This document shows positions 46,580-54,735 of a DNA stretch of 64,000 bases, piece after piece. Every line of letters starts with the position of its first letter. Within the stretch, counting starts at the first letter, position 1. The position numbers were made by a program, and so were the translations under genes. The notes under the pieces were generated by a model, which made no database searches, was not told where the DNA came from, and saw nothing but the letters and a program-made list of their open reading frames with translations. Location of the stretch: contig NZ_JGZB01000001.1 of the NCBI RefSeq assembly GCF_000741255.1, positions 62,020 to 126,019 on the forward strand, written 5' to 3'. The stretch is from Bifidobacterium magnum (GTDB taxonomy: Bacteria; Actinomycetota; Actinomycetes; Actinomycetales; Bifidobacteriaceae).

Positions 46580-47476
46580 ATGGGAAAACACAGCAACAAC
46601 AATGACGGCGCTGCCGGTGGCAACATGGTGGCGCGCATTCTCGTGGGCGTGGTTGCGGCGCTCGCCATAGTCGCGGGTGTGGTCGTGAGCGTGGGCGCCA
46701 ATCCGCTCGCGCATGAGGCGGCGTCTTCAAGCGCGTCGTCAGCGTCTTCTACGGCCGCGTCTTCCGAAGCCGTCTCCTCCCAGCGCTCCTCTTCACTAAC
46801 CAAATCCGCTGCCAACGGCATGCGGGAAGGCGGCCACCGCATTCCCGAAGCCGACGAACAGCACACTGCCACAAACGACACGGACGCCAAAGTGCTGGAA
46901 GCTTTGGAAGCGCCCGTCAGCGCAACGCAGCGCAAAGACATTATTCACAAGGCCCAGCAGACGGCCCTCGAATACGATGCCACGCCGCAACTCATGAAAT
47001 ATTGCGTGGCCGGGCGCGGCAACGTGGGCTCGCTGGGCGGATTTGAAAACACGCTGTTCCGCGTGCTCAACAATCCCAAGGGATGGCCGCGCGCAGGCGT
47101 GTATTTTGAGCAGGCCAAGGCGCCCGAGTGCGATTTCACGATCTACCTGTCCGCGAGCGCCGACATGACCTCGTTCTCGCCGGCGTGTTCGAAAACATAC
47201 AGTTGCCGCGTGGGCGACGACGTGATTGTGAACAAGGACCGTTGGGACCATGGCATTGCGGCCTGGTTGGCCGCCGGCGGTACGCTGAGCCAGTACCGGA
47301 GCATGGTGATCAACCATGAGGTGGGGCATCGTCTTGGACATATGGATAATGAGACGACGTGCGCGGGCAATGGCAAATCCGCGCCGCTCATGCAGGAACA
47401 GTCCATGCATTTGGACGGCTGCACGCCGAACGCGTGGCCGTTGGACAACGAGTTGTGGACTGATTTGAGCTACTGA
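46580..47476 (+). CDS. DUF3152 membrane-anchored putative metalloprotease
   Basis: 298 residues. One N-terminal membrane helix (ILVGVVAALAIVAGVVVSVG), a Ser/Ala-rich linker (about 48-80), then the DUF3152 domain. VINHEVGHRLGHMDNETTC contains an HExxH-like zinc motif (HEVGH) with the third His in RLGH, and is the conserved core of this actinobacterial family, related to zincin proteases. Two more Cys (DFTIYLS..., PACSKTYSC) may form disulfides outside the cell. Start ATG 46580 with GAGAGGAATG upstream. Substrates are unknown. Confidence 0.85.
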   Translation: MGKHSNNNDGAAGGNMVARILVGVVAALAIVAGVVVSVGANPLAHEAASSSASSASSTAASSEAVSSQRSSSLTKSAANGMREGGHRIPEADEQHTATNDTDAKVLEALEAPVSATQRKDIIHKAQQTALEYDATPQLMKYCVAGRGNVGSLGGFENTLFRVLNNPKGWPRAGVYFEQAKAPECDFTIYLSASADMTSFSPACSKTYSCRVGDDVIVNKDRWDHGIAAWLAAGGTLSQYRSMVINHEVGHRLGHMDNETTCAGNGKSAPLMQEQSMHLDGCTPNAWPLDNELWTDLSY

Positions 47477-47508
47477 TCACCGGTTGAACAATTGTGGAAA
47501 GAAGCTGA

Positions 47509-48654
47509 ATGACTGGACGTTTTGCTCCCAGCCCTACGGGCCGCATGCATATGGGCAACGCTTACGCGATGCTGGCCGCCTGGCTCTCGGCGCGTGCGCG
47601 CGGGGACCGCATGGTGTTGCGTATTGAGGATATTGATACGCCGCGTGTGCGCAAGGATGCGGATCGTTGGATTATGGACGATCTGGCGTGGTTGGGCCTG
47701 GACTGGGATGGCGATCCCGTCTACCAGTCGCAGCGTCACGCGCTGTATGCGGATGCGTTGGAAGTGTTGAGCGAGGCGGGCATGGTGTTCCCGTGCTTCT
47801 GTTCGCGCGCCGAGATCCGTGCGGCGTCCGCTCCGCAGGAGGGTGACGGATACGTGTTGTATCCGGGAACGTGCCGCCGGCTTATGCAGGATCGTCCCGA
47901 CGCGGTGGCCGTCCTGTTGGATGCGGGCGAGCAGCATTCGTGGCGTTTGGCCTTGCCTGAAGCAGGCGACGATTTGGGATACGAATCGTTCGGCGACCGC
48001 GTGTACGGCTGGCAGCGTTTCGATTTGGGCCGCGATGTGGGCGACTCGATTTTGGTGCGTGCGGACGGCCTGTTCGCCTACCAGCTGGCCGTTACGGTCG
48101 ACGATCTGCTGGGCGGCATCGACGATGTGGTGCGCGGGCGTGATTTGTTGCGTTCCACTGCTCTGCAGATGCGTATTCGTGACGTGCTCGTGGCGCGCGG
48201 TTTCCTGGACCGTCATGCCGATGTGGTGCGTGCGGAGGCGAATAGGACGCAAAGCGCCGCGCTGCCGCAGGACGATTTGTCGATTGAAGAGTGGGATGTG
48301 CCGTTGGCGAGCGCCAGCCATCCCGCTTACGCGCATATTCCTCTGATTGACAACGCGCAGGGCAAGCGGTTGGCGAAGCGTTCATATTCGTTGGATTTGG
48401 GTAAGTTGCGCGAAGCCGGCGTGCGTCCCGAGCAGATTGTGGGCTATTGTGCGGCGCTGCTGGGGCTTGATGTGCCGGGCGTGGTGCGTGACGGTGATGG
48501 CAGGATCGATCCGATGGACGAGCGATTCCGTCCCGAGCCGATGAGCGCCGAGGATGTGCTGGAACTGTTCTCGTGGGACGCCGTGCGTTCGGCGCGCTAC
48601 GACAAGGCGTTGCCTGACGATTTGGCCGCGCGATTTATATCGGCACGCGAGTAG
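47509..48654 (+). CDS. gluQ: Glutamyl-Q tRNA(Asp) synthetase
   Basis: 381 residues. [18 protein letters not shown] is the class I HIGH-type motif, CFCSRAEIR...YPGTCRR holds the zinc site (Cys-x-Cys, Tyr, Cys), and [12 protein letters not shown] is the KMSKS-type loop. The absence of a C-terminal anticodon-binding domain distinguishes it from GltX; it should attach Glu to queuosine of tRNA-Asp. The protein is longer than E. coli YadB (about 300). Start ATG 47509 with GGAAAGAAGCTG upstream. 32 bp after the DUF3152 gene; about 40 bp before yggS. Confidence 0.9.
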   Translation: MTGRFAPSPTGRMHMGNAYAMLAAWLSARARGDRMVLRIEDIDTPRVRKDADRWIMDDLAWLGLDWDGDPVYQSQRHALYADALEVLSEAGMVFPCFCSRAEIRAASAPQEGDGYVLYPGTCRRLMQDRPDAVAVLLDAGEQHSWRLALPEAGDDLGYESFGDRVYGWQRFDLGRDVGDSILVRADGLFAYQLAVTVDDLLGGIDDVVRGRDLLRSTALQMRIRDVLVARGFLDRHADVVRAEANRTQSAALPQDDLSIEEWDVPLASASHPAYAHIPLIDNAQGKRLAKRSYSLDLGKLREAGVRPEQIVGYCAALLGLDVPGVVRDGDGRIDPMDERFRPEPMSAEDVLELFSWDAVRSARYDKALPDDLAARFISARE

Positions 48655-48697
48655 GCTGGCTATAGGCATGCCACAAGTGCAGATGGAAAGGGACGGC

Positions 48698-49519
48698 ATG
48701 GTTTCATACATGGAACACAAGGATCTGGCGCAAACGGTGATTGACGAGGCTCGCGAGCGCGAGATCGCCGACAATGTGCACCGTACGCTGGAACGTTTGG
48801 CCAAAGCCGTGGAGGAGTCGGGCCGCGAACCGGGCGACGTGCAGCTGCTGGCCGCCACGAAAACTCAGAACGTGGGTGAAATCATGGCTGCGATCCGCGC
48901 CGGCATCCGCCTGATCGGCGAAAACCGTCCCCAAGAAGTCGTCGCGAAAATCGACGGTGTGCGCGCCGCGTGTGCGGATATGGGATTGACGGTCGGATTG
49001 GCGCAGCCGGAAGACGGGACGGATGGGGAGCCCGATATTCCGCTGCATTTGATCGGACAATTGCAGAGCAACAAAATCAACAAAATTTTGCCGCACACCA
49101 ACGTGATCGAATCCGTGGACTCGGTGGCGCTCGCGCAGAAAATCGCGCGTCGCGCGATCGCGCGCCACATGGTCGCGCACGTGCTGCTGGAAGTCAATGA
49201 ATCGGGGGAATCCAGCAAATCGGGGTGCGAGGCGGACGAGGCGCGCGATATTGCGGGCGAAATTTGCGCATGTGAAGGGGTACAACTCGTCGGACTCATG
49301 ACCGTGGGGGCTCATGTGGACGACGAAGCGCGCATTAGGCAAGGGTTTATGCATTTGCGTGAGCTGCGTGACGAGCTGGTTGGATCGGGTGAGACGGGCA
49401 CGCAATATTGCACGGAACTGTCGATGGGCATGAGCGGGGACGCGCATATCGCCATCGAGGAAGGTTCCACCCAGGTGAGGCTGGGACGTGCGATTTTTGG
49501 CGAACGCCTGTTTGTATGA
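48698..49519 (+). CDS. yggS: YggS/PLPBP family pyridoxal-phosphate homeostasis protein
   Basis: 273 residues from ATG 48698 (GAAAGGGACGG upstream); an earlier in-frame ATG at 48668 has no such site. QLLAATKTQNV carries the PLP-binding Lys, IRLIGENRPQEV, IPLHLIGQLQSNKINKIL and LSMGMSGDAHIAIEEGSTQVRLGRAIFG are family motifs. PLPBP proteins bind PLP without enzymatic activity and balance B6 and amino-acid pools. Its stop overlaps a small following frame as ATGA. Confidence 0.95.
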   Translation: MVSYMEHKDLAQTVIDEAREREIADNVHRTLERLAKAVEESGREPGDVQLLAATKTQNVGEIMAAIRAGIRLIGENRPQEVVAKIDGVRAACADMGLTVGLAQPEDGTDGEPDIPLHLIGQLQSNKINKILPHTNVIESVDSVALAQKIARRAIARHMVAHVLLEVNESGESSKSGCEADEARDIAGEICACEGVQLVGLMTVGAHVDDEARIRQGFMHLRELRDELVGSGETGTQYCTELSMGMSGDAHIAIEEGSTQVRLGRAIFGERLFV

Positions 49520-49677
49520 CGTGGCGGAAGTCGTTCGCGCCTTCCCAGATCCACGATGCGCTGATGATCGGCATTCTGGCGGGACTGGCCACATTGGCGG
49601 CAGGGCTCGTCGCTTGCACGCTGTGGGAAAAACGCCATGGGCAAGTGGGGCAGATATGTCATGCCCGCGTACGCTAA
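49516..49677 (+). CDS. Small single-helix membrane protein, possibly real
   Basis: 53 residues. ATG 49516 overlaps the yggS stop by four bases. MTWRKSFAPSQIHD is followed by one hydrophobic helix (ALMIGILAGLATLAAGLVACTLW) and a short basic tail. The coupling and clean helix favour a real small protein, but it could equally be the decayed remnant of a cell-wall anchor, since pilus debris starts about 130 bp further on. Confidence 0.4.
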   Translation: MTWRKSFAPSQIHDALMIGILAGLATLAAGLVACTLWEKRHGQVGQICHARVR

Positions 49678-49809
49678 CGGGATAGACGGCCACCGCCGGT
49701 TTTCGGGGTTGCCCATAATAAGGATTGAACCCGTGCGGGTTGGGATTTTGCGCATGGGTCCGCATGTACAGAAAATGCGGCATGGAGGCCGCGCGGAAAG
49801 CTGGTTGGC

Positions 49810-50286
49810 TTGATTCCGTGCGGCCTCAAAACGCCTGTTCCCGAAGACGGGACGGTTTGCGTGACTGGCAATGGGGAATTGCCGGGCTTGCCGCAAGGCT
49901 ACTATCTGATTACCGATAACGGAGGCGCCCCGATTCTGGTGGGCACCGACATCACCGTCAACGGCACGCAATACACCACGTTGAACGGTGTGCCGCTGGG
50001 ACTGGCCTACGCCAAGCCGACCTCGCAGGTCCCTACCAAAACGGTTAGTGGCGACACGAACGGCACTGTGACCGTGGGCCAGGATTCGTGGGAACTCGTG
50101 AACAGCACGATGAACAACGGCGTCACCACGGTCACCGTCAAGAACGTCAAGTCCGTCTCGCAGCTGCCAATGACCGGCGCAGCGGGCATCACGATGCTCG
50201 TCGTCATCGCGCTGATCCTCGCGATTATCGGCACGATTATCGCACTGCGCGTTCGTGCGGTAAAGAAGCAAATGCGCCGCGCATAA
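49810..50286 (+). pseudogene. Collapsed pilin gene (no signal peptide, about 220-codon internal deletion)
   Basis: 158 residues open. The first part (LPQGYYLITDNGGAPILVGTDI..., VPTKTVSGDTNGTVTVG) aligns with residues about 153-220 of the intact pilin at 54736 and then jumps directly to the equivalent of residues 442 onwards (WELVNST...VKNVKSVSQLPMTGAAGITMLV...). The N-terminal signal peptide and the start of the D1 domain are missing, as are the middle Cna-type domains. The sorting signal LPMTG (119-123), membrane helix and basic tail remain. No ribosome site precedes the ATG at 49810. It is a pilin relic just upstream of an intact sortase. Confidence 0.8.
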
Positions 50287-50355
50287 GCTGACGCACCACA
50301 AGCGCAATATGAAGGCGACGTCCCGGCCGTGAGGTGAAGGAGCGGGTGTCGCCGC

Positions 50356-51435
50356 GTGCGCACGCAACTGCCCATGCATGGATATTCCACGCATGGGCAG
50401 TACCATATGGGTACTATGGCGAGCCAGATTCCGTTCCAAGAAGCGACCGACATTCGCGACCTTGTCGCGCGTCAGCACAGGATTCGCCGGCACATGGTCA
50501 TGTCGCGCGTCATCACAGTCGTACTCGCGTGCGCGGCGCTTGTCGCGGGCGCCACGCCGTTCGTATTGCAGGCGTTGAGCGCGCGATCGCTGGCTTCGCG
50601 CGGCGCCGTCGTACGCAACACCGTCAAGAACTGGCCCTATCCGCGCGCACAGGAAGAGCTGGAAGCGGCGCACGCCTACAATCGCAAACTCGCCGCGTCG
50701 GGCCAACCGATTCTGGGAGAAGTCGGCGACCCGTTCGCGAGCGACGCGGGCAGTTCGCATGTTGCCGCGGACCCTGGCAATGCCGGTACCGAGGGCGTTT
50801 CGGAAACGCAAGCCGTTTCCGGAACGAAAGACGCGGCGTCGCTGGCCGCGCGCGACCGCGAATATATGGGGCTGTTGCGCGCGCAAGACAGCGTCATGGG
50901 ATCGATTATCATCCCTAAAATCAGCGTAAATTTGCCGATTTATCACGGCACGTCCGAACAGGCGCTCGCCAATGGCGCCGGCCATTTGTATGGAACGAGC
51001 CTGCCTGTGGGCGGCGCGAGCACGCATGCCGTGATCACGGGGCATCGCGGCATGGTGTCGGCGGCCATGTTCACGCGCCTCGACGAAATGCGCAAAGGCG
51101 ACTTTTTCTATATCGACGTGATGGGAGAGGAACTCGGATACCAAGTCGACTCGATCCGTGTGATCGACCCGTCGGACGTGTCCCATCTGCGCATTGTGCC
51201 CGGCCAGGACCGCGTGACGCTTATGACGTGCACGCCATACGGCATCAACACGCAACGCTTGCTCGTCTCGGGCCATCGCGTGGCGATCCCACAACAGGCG
51301 CCCGAGCCGTCCCGTATCGCCGACGCCATGGCGCTCGCCATTGCGGCGGGACTCGTGACGCTTGTGCTCGGATTGCTCGTGTTGCACAGGCGCCGGCGCG
51401 TATTGCGCCGCGTCAAGCATGCGCGGCAGTGGTAA
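50356..51435 (+). CDS. Class C (pilin-polymerising) sortase
   Basis: Up to 359 residues from GTG 50356 (GAAGGAG about 14 bases upstream); ATG codons at 50374, 50395, 50407 and 50416 are alternatives. An N-terminal membrane helix (VITVVLACAALVAGATPFVLQAL) and a C-terminal one (ALAIAAGLVTLVLGLLVLH) flank the catalytic domain: lid motif GDPF, catalytic His in VITGHRG, Cys292 in TLMTCTPYGINTQR and Arg301. These are class C hallmarks. It should link LPxTG pilins through a lysine isopeptide bond. It is the only sortase visible next to both pilus loci. Confidence 0.92.
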   Translation: MRTQLPMHGYSTHGQYHMGTMASQIPFQEATDIRDLVARQHRIRRHMVMSRVITVVLACAALVAGATPFVLQALSARSLASRGAVVRNTVKNWPYPRAQEELEAAHAYNRKLAASGQPILGEVGDPFASDAGSSHVAADPGNAGTEGVSETQAVSGTKDAASLAARDREYMGLLRAQDSVMGSIIIPKISVNLPIYHGTSEQALANGAGHLYGTSLPVGGASTHAVITGHRGMVSAAMFTRLDEMRKGDFFYIDVMGEELGYQVDSIRVIDPSDVSHLRIVPGQDRVTLMTCTPYGINTQRLLVSGHRVAIPQQAPEPSRIADAMALAIAAGLVTLVLGLLVLHRRRRVLRRVKHARQW

Positions 51436-51473
51436 CGGGCACTTCTCCTTTTCTGTTTCTTGTTTTGCGTTCT

Positions 51474-51527
51474 TCTTCTGCATTTTGAGACAGACACGCC
51501 GGGTTTTGCGTCTCAAAATGCAGAAGA
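51474..51527 (+). repeat. Dispersed palindromic repeat, copy C (best preserved)
   Basis: Left arm TCTTCTGCATTTTGAGAC (51474-51491), 18-nt loop AGACACGCCGGGTTTTGC, right arm exact complement (51510-51527): an 18-bp perfect stem. It begins 39 bases after the sortase stop. A partial extra copy of the right end (ATGCAGAAGAAA) follows at 51529. Confidence 0.92.
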
Positions 51528-51953
51528 AATGCAGAAGAAAAGTGGAAAATGTATGAAATCGTCAAAATATATACAGAAATCTGCATTAATATACAGAAAT
51601 ATTAGGCAATTTTGTGTTACTGAAGAAACATATGACCGCTTTAAGAAAAATAGCGCACATTTTTCGTGTGCGAAATTGCCACATCGCACCTCTTTATGTA
51701 TGCATAGTTTGCACAGAACCGCAAGATGCCCCCCTTCCTACGGGGAAACCGGCGCAATTATTGATGTTCGGTATTTAGTAAAACGTTTTAGCATGTGAAG
51801 ATTTTGTCATCGCGCTTTTGGTACAATGGGCGCCGTTGCTTATTCGCAACCGCAACACATTACTTGTTACCAACCAACTACAGCTTGGCATGTCAACCAC
51901 TGGACGCGTCTGTCCGGATACCCATTGGTGAGGATGCTTGGAGAAACACGTAC
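51528..51953. other. AT-rich upstream region of the pilus tip gene
   Basis: About 425 bp, clearly richer in A+T than the flanks. It contains the direct repeat TATACAGAAAT (51573 and 51591), a CGCACA/TGTGCG hairpin (about 51655-51675), the LacI-type palindrome at 51776, and TACAAT at 51822-51827 as a likely -10 without a clear -35. No gene is seen before ATG 51954. Confidence 0.55.
51776..51793. promoter_or_regulatory. LacI-type operator before the pilus tip-pilin unit
   Basis: TAGTAAAACGTTTTAGCA matches the operator at 28689-28706 (TGGTAAAACGTTTTACCA) at 16 of 18 positions and keeps the AAAACGTTTT core. It lies 29 bases upstream of the TACAAT box. Which LacI-family protein binds is unknown. 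Confidence 0.6.
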
Positions 51954-54638
51954 ATGGGAACACCGCGCCATTTTGTCCGCCGTACCGATTGCCGAACCGG
52001 CCGTCACGCCGATTGGTTCGCCCGCCATATCTTCTCCGTCCGTCACATCGCGCTGATGTTCGCGGGCTGCTGCTGCGTTGTCGTGTGCGCATGGGCGGCA
52101 TTTTCGGGAACGGCCAAGCGTGCGTACGCGGACGAGACGTCCGCGACTTCGGTCGGCGCCTCCGCAAATTCCGCAACCGCTCCCGTCTACAGCAAAACGA
52201 TCACGCGCCAGAGCGACGGCACTTACGAACTCGCGATGAACGTGACGGGCAAGTCCACGGAAACGGCCACGCAGCAGGTACAGCCGCTTGACATCGCACT
52301 CGTGTTCGACGTGTCCGGCAGTATGGACGAGCCCAGTTCCTATACGCAAGTTTCCTATTCGTCGCTCAATTCGCGCGGCACGTATTACGTGCGCTCGTCC
52401 GAGGGCACGTACCAGCAGATTCAGTACCAATATTCCTGGCCCTGGGGCGCATATTGGACGAATGCGGAAACAGGTGACACGATCAGTCCCAGCGATCCCA
52501 TTTATGTGGGATCGGGCAGCTCGCGCCTGCAAGTCCTGAAAAATTCGGCCGACAATTTCATGAAAAAAGTCGCCGAACAGAATGCGAAAATCCAGCACAA
52601 TAAAATTCAGGTTTCTCTCGTTAAATACGCGGGCGATCAGAGCGACTACGAAGGCAACGACCAGTACTTTCCGTACCGCGTGAATTGTGGCACGAACGGC
52701 TGCAACTATTCGCAGATCGTCTCCCATTTGACAACCGATACGGCCGCAATTTCCAGCGATATCAACGCGTTGAAGGCGGGCGGCCCCACGCAGTCCGACT
52801 ATGGACTGGGTGACGCCGAAGACGCGCTGACGGGACAGAACGGCAACCGGTCGGGCGTGCGCCGTCTCGTCATTTTCTATAGCGACGGCGAACCGAACGC
52901 GAGCCGCGGATTCGATACGACTGTTGCCAATAGCGCGATTAAACAGAGCTACGATCTCAAGCACCGTTTGAACGCCACGGTCTACGCGATCGGCGCGATG
53001 GGAGACGCGGACCCGACTTCCACAACGCTCGTCAACGAATATATGAACTATGTGTCGAGCAATTTTCCGGACGCCACATCGATGAGAGCGCCGGGAAACG
53101 GCGGCATGTATGGCGGACAGTACTACCGTGCCGCGTCGTCGGCCTCGCAGTTGCAGAACGTGTTCGACACGATCATCACGCAGGCCGTGGCCGGAACGGC
53201 CGTGGACCGCGTAAGCATGGAGGACACGCTTTCCCAATACGCCGAGTTCACGCAGCCCGAAACCGCGCATTACGGCGCGCAACTGCACGTGTACGATCCG
53301 CAAGGCAAGGAAGTGACGCCCGCGAGCGTGGGTCTGGCGGATGGCCAAGGCAATGTGACGGCGCGCATCACGTCCGATCCGTCGACGCGTTCCGTGGGCA
53401 TTGCGTTCCCTGATTCCTATATTCTGCTCAACGGCTACCGCTATTCGCTCCAATACCCCGTCGTGCCAAGCTCGCCGGCCTATGAACTGTATGCGAACAA
53501 CACGAGCAAGGACGCGGCCGCCTATACGGCCGACGACGGCGTGGCGCACCAGGGCGACCCGGGAACGGGCGCCGACTCGGCGCATAAGGACGGCTTCCGC
53601 TCCAACGACCACGCCACACTGACCTACACGCCGCGCGTCAATGGGCAGGAGCTTGCGCAAACCTCCACACGCTTCGCGCACCCCGTGCTGCAATTGGACG
53701 AAACACAGATGGCCCATCTGACCATCAGCAAGCGTTGGCTTGGCGCCAAGTCCTCGCATGCGAACGTGAAGCAGGTTGTGGTGAATGTGCATTGCGCGCT
53801 GGCCCAAGGGGGCGCCTGCCAAGGCTACGACCATGTGGCGCTGTCGGCGGACGGCAACTGGACGCGCGCGATCGCGATCCCGCAGTCGTCGAAGGAGCGC
53901 ACATTCACTGTGACCGAAGAGCCTGTGGACGGCTACCGCACGGCCTATGACACGCACCGCACGTGGACGCTGGCCGCGAATGCCGCGGGGGAGTCGAGCA
54001 CGGTAGTCACGAACTACCCCGATTCGGCGCCCGTGAACTTGAATGCGATTCGCGTGGGCAAAACCGTGGCGAACACCGACACGGACGACAGTTTCTCGTT
54101 CACGCTGACGCCCCAGCAGGCGGCAGGCTCGGCGGGGAACGCGGCGGAAGGCTCGGCGGGAACCGCCCGCAAGGTTGCCTCCACGGCCACCATCGCCGGA
54201 CCGTTCACGCAAGGCCAGCAGCGCACGGCCGTGTTCAGCGGAACCACCACGATGGCGCTTGGTGAACAGGGAAGCGACAACCACCTGGACTTCGAGGTAG
54301 CCGAACAGCAGCCAGGCTCCGCCTGGCAAGCGGATACCGATACGGTCCACGTGCGCCTGAACGCCGTAAACGACCAAGGCGTTCCGCAATTCAACAATGA
54401 CGGCAGCCTGCGCGTAACCGTCACTTACACGTACGGCGCTAACGACGCCGACCATACGGCGGCCAATAACACGCTGGCCGCATTCACCAACCGCCTGCGC
54501 CCCGCAACGCAGCTTCCCGTTACCGGCCAACATGGCGCCACGGCGCTGGTGTGGATCGGCGTCGGAGGCAGCCTGGGCGCGTTGGCGCTCGCAAGTTTTG
54601 GCATTGCCGAATGGCGCCGCAAGCGTCACGACGCGTAA
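51954..54638 (+). CDS. LPxTG pilus tip adhesin with von Willebrand factor A domain
   Basis: 894 residues from ATG 51954 (CTTGGAG about 12 bases upstream), which places a signal peptide at the N-terminus (HIALMFAGCCCVVVCAWAAFSGTAKRAYADE). The VWA domain has the MIDAS motif DVSGS (119-123) and extends to about residue 415, with Cys in CGTNGCNYS. Two Cna-B-like regions follow (LTISKRWLGAKSS..., IRVGKTVANTDTDDSFSFTL). The end has LPVTG (854-858), a membrane helix and a basic tail. It should cap the pilus and bind host or bacterial ligands. It is 97 bp before the major pilin gene; no adjacent downstream sortase. Confidence 0.9.
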   Translation: MGTPRHFVRRTDCRTGRHADWFARHIFSVRHIALMFAGCCCVVVCAWAAFSGTAKRAYADETSATSVGASANSATAPVYSKTITRQSDGTYELAMNVTGKSTETATQQVQPLDIALVFDVSGSMDEPSSYTQVSYSSLNSRGTYYVRSSEGTYQQIQYQYSWPWGAYWTNAETGDTISPSDPIYVGSGSSRLQVLKNSADNFMKKVAEQNAKIQHNKIQVSLVKYAGDQSDYEGNDQYFPYRVNCGTNGCNYSQIVSHLTTDTAAISSDINALKAGGPTQSDYGLGDAEDALTGQNGNRSGVRRLVIFYSDGEPNASRGFDTTVANSAIKQSYDLKHRLNATVYAIGAMGDADPTSTTLVNEYMNYVSSNFPDATSMRAPGNGGMYGGQYYRAASSASQLQNVFDTIITQAVAGTAVDRVSMEDTLSQYAEFTQPETAHYGAQLHVYDPQGKEVTPASVGLADGQGNVTARITSDPSTRSVGIAFPDSYILLNGYRYSLQYPVVPSSPAYELYANNTSKDAAAYTADDGVAHQGDPGTGADSAHKDGFRSNDHATLTYTPRVNGQELAQTSTRFAHPVLQLDETQMAHLTISKRWLGAKSSHANVKQVVVNVHCALAQGGACQGYDHVALSADGNWTRAIAIPQSSKERTFTVTEEPVDGYRTAYDTHRTWTLAANAAGESSTVVTNYPDSAPVNLNAIRVGKTVANTDTDDSFSFTLTPQQAAGSAGNAAEGSAGTARKVASTATIAGPFTQGQQRTAVFSGTTTMALGEQGSDNHLDFEVAEQQPGSAWQADTDTVHVRLNAVNDQGVPQFNNDGSLRVTVTYTYGANDADHTAANNTLAAFTNRLRPATQLPVTGQHGATALVWIGVGGSLGALALASFGIAEWRRKRHDA

Positions 54639-54735
54639 CCATGCCGCGATCCGTGGCGTACCGCGTACCATTGCGCGCCCGCGCCACGACCTGAAAGATG
54701 TGTGCCGGCATGCCGGCCGAAAGAGAAGGACCAAC

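Noticed and set aside
51720-51735. Poly-C/poly-G tract for phase variation of pili
   Set aside because: The longest run near the pilus promoter is six C, shorter than typical slipped-strand tracts, and lies far from a promoter element or start codon.
51540-51800. Small genes in the AT-rich region before the pilus tip gene
   Set aside because: Short frames there lack ribosome sites and show no conserved features; the stretch is better read as a regulatory region.
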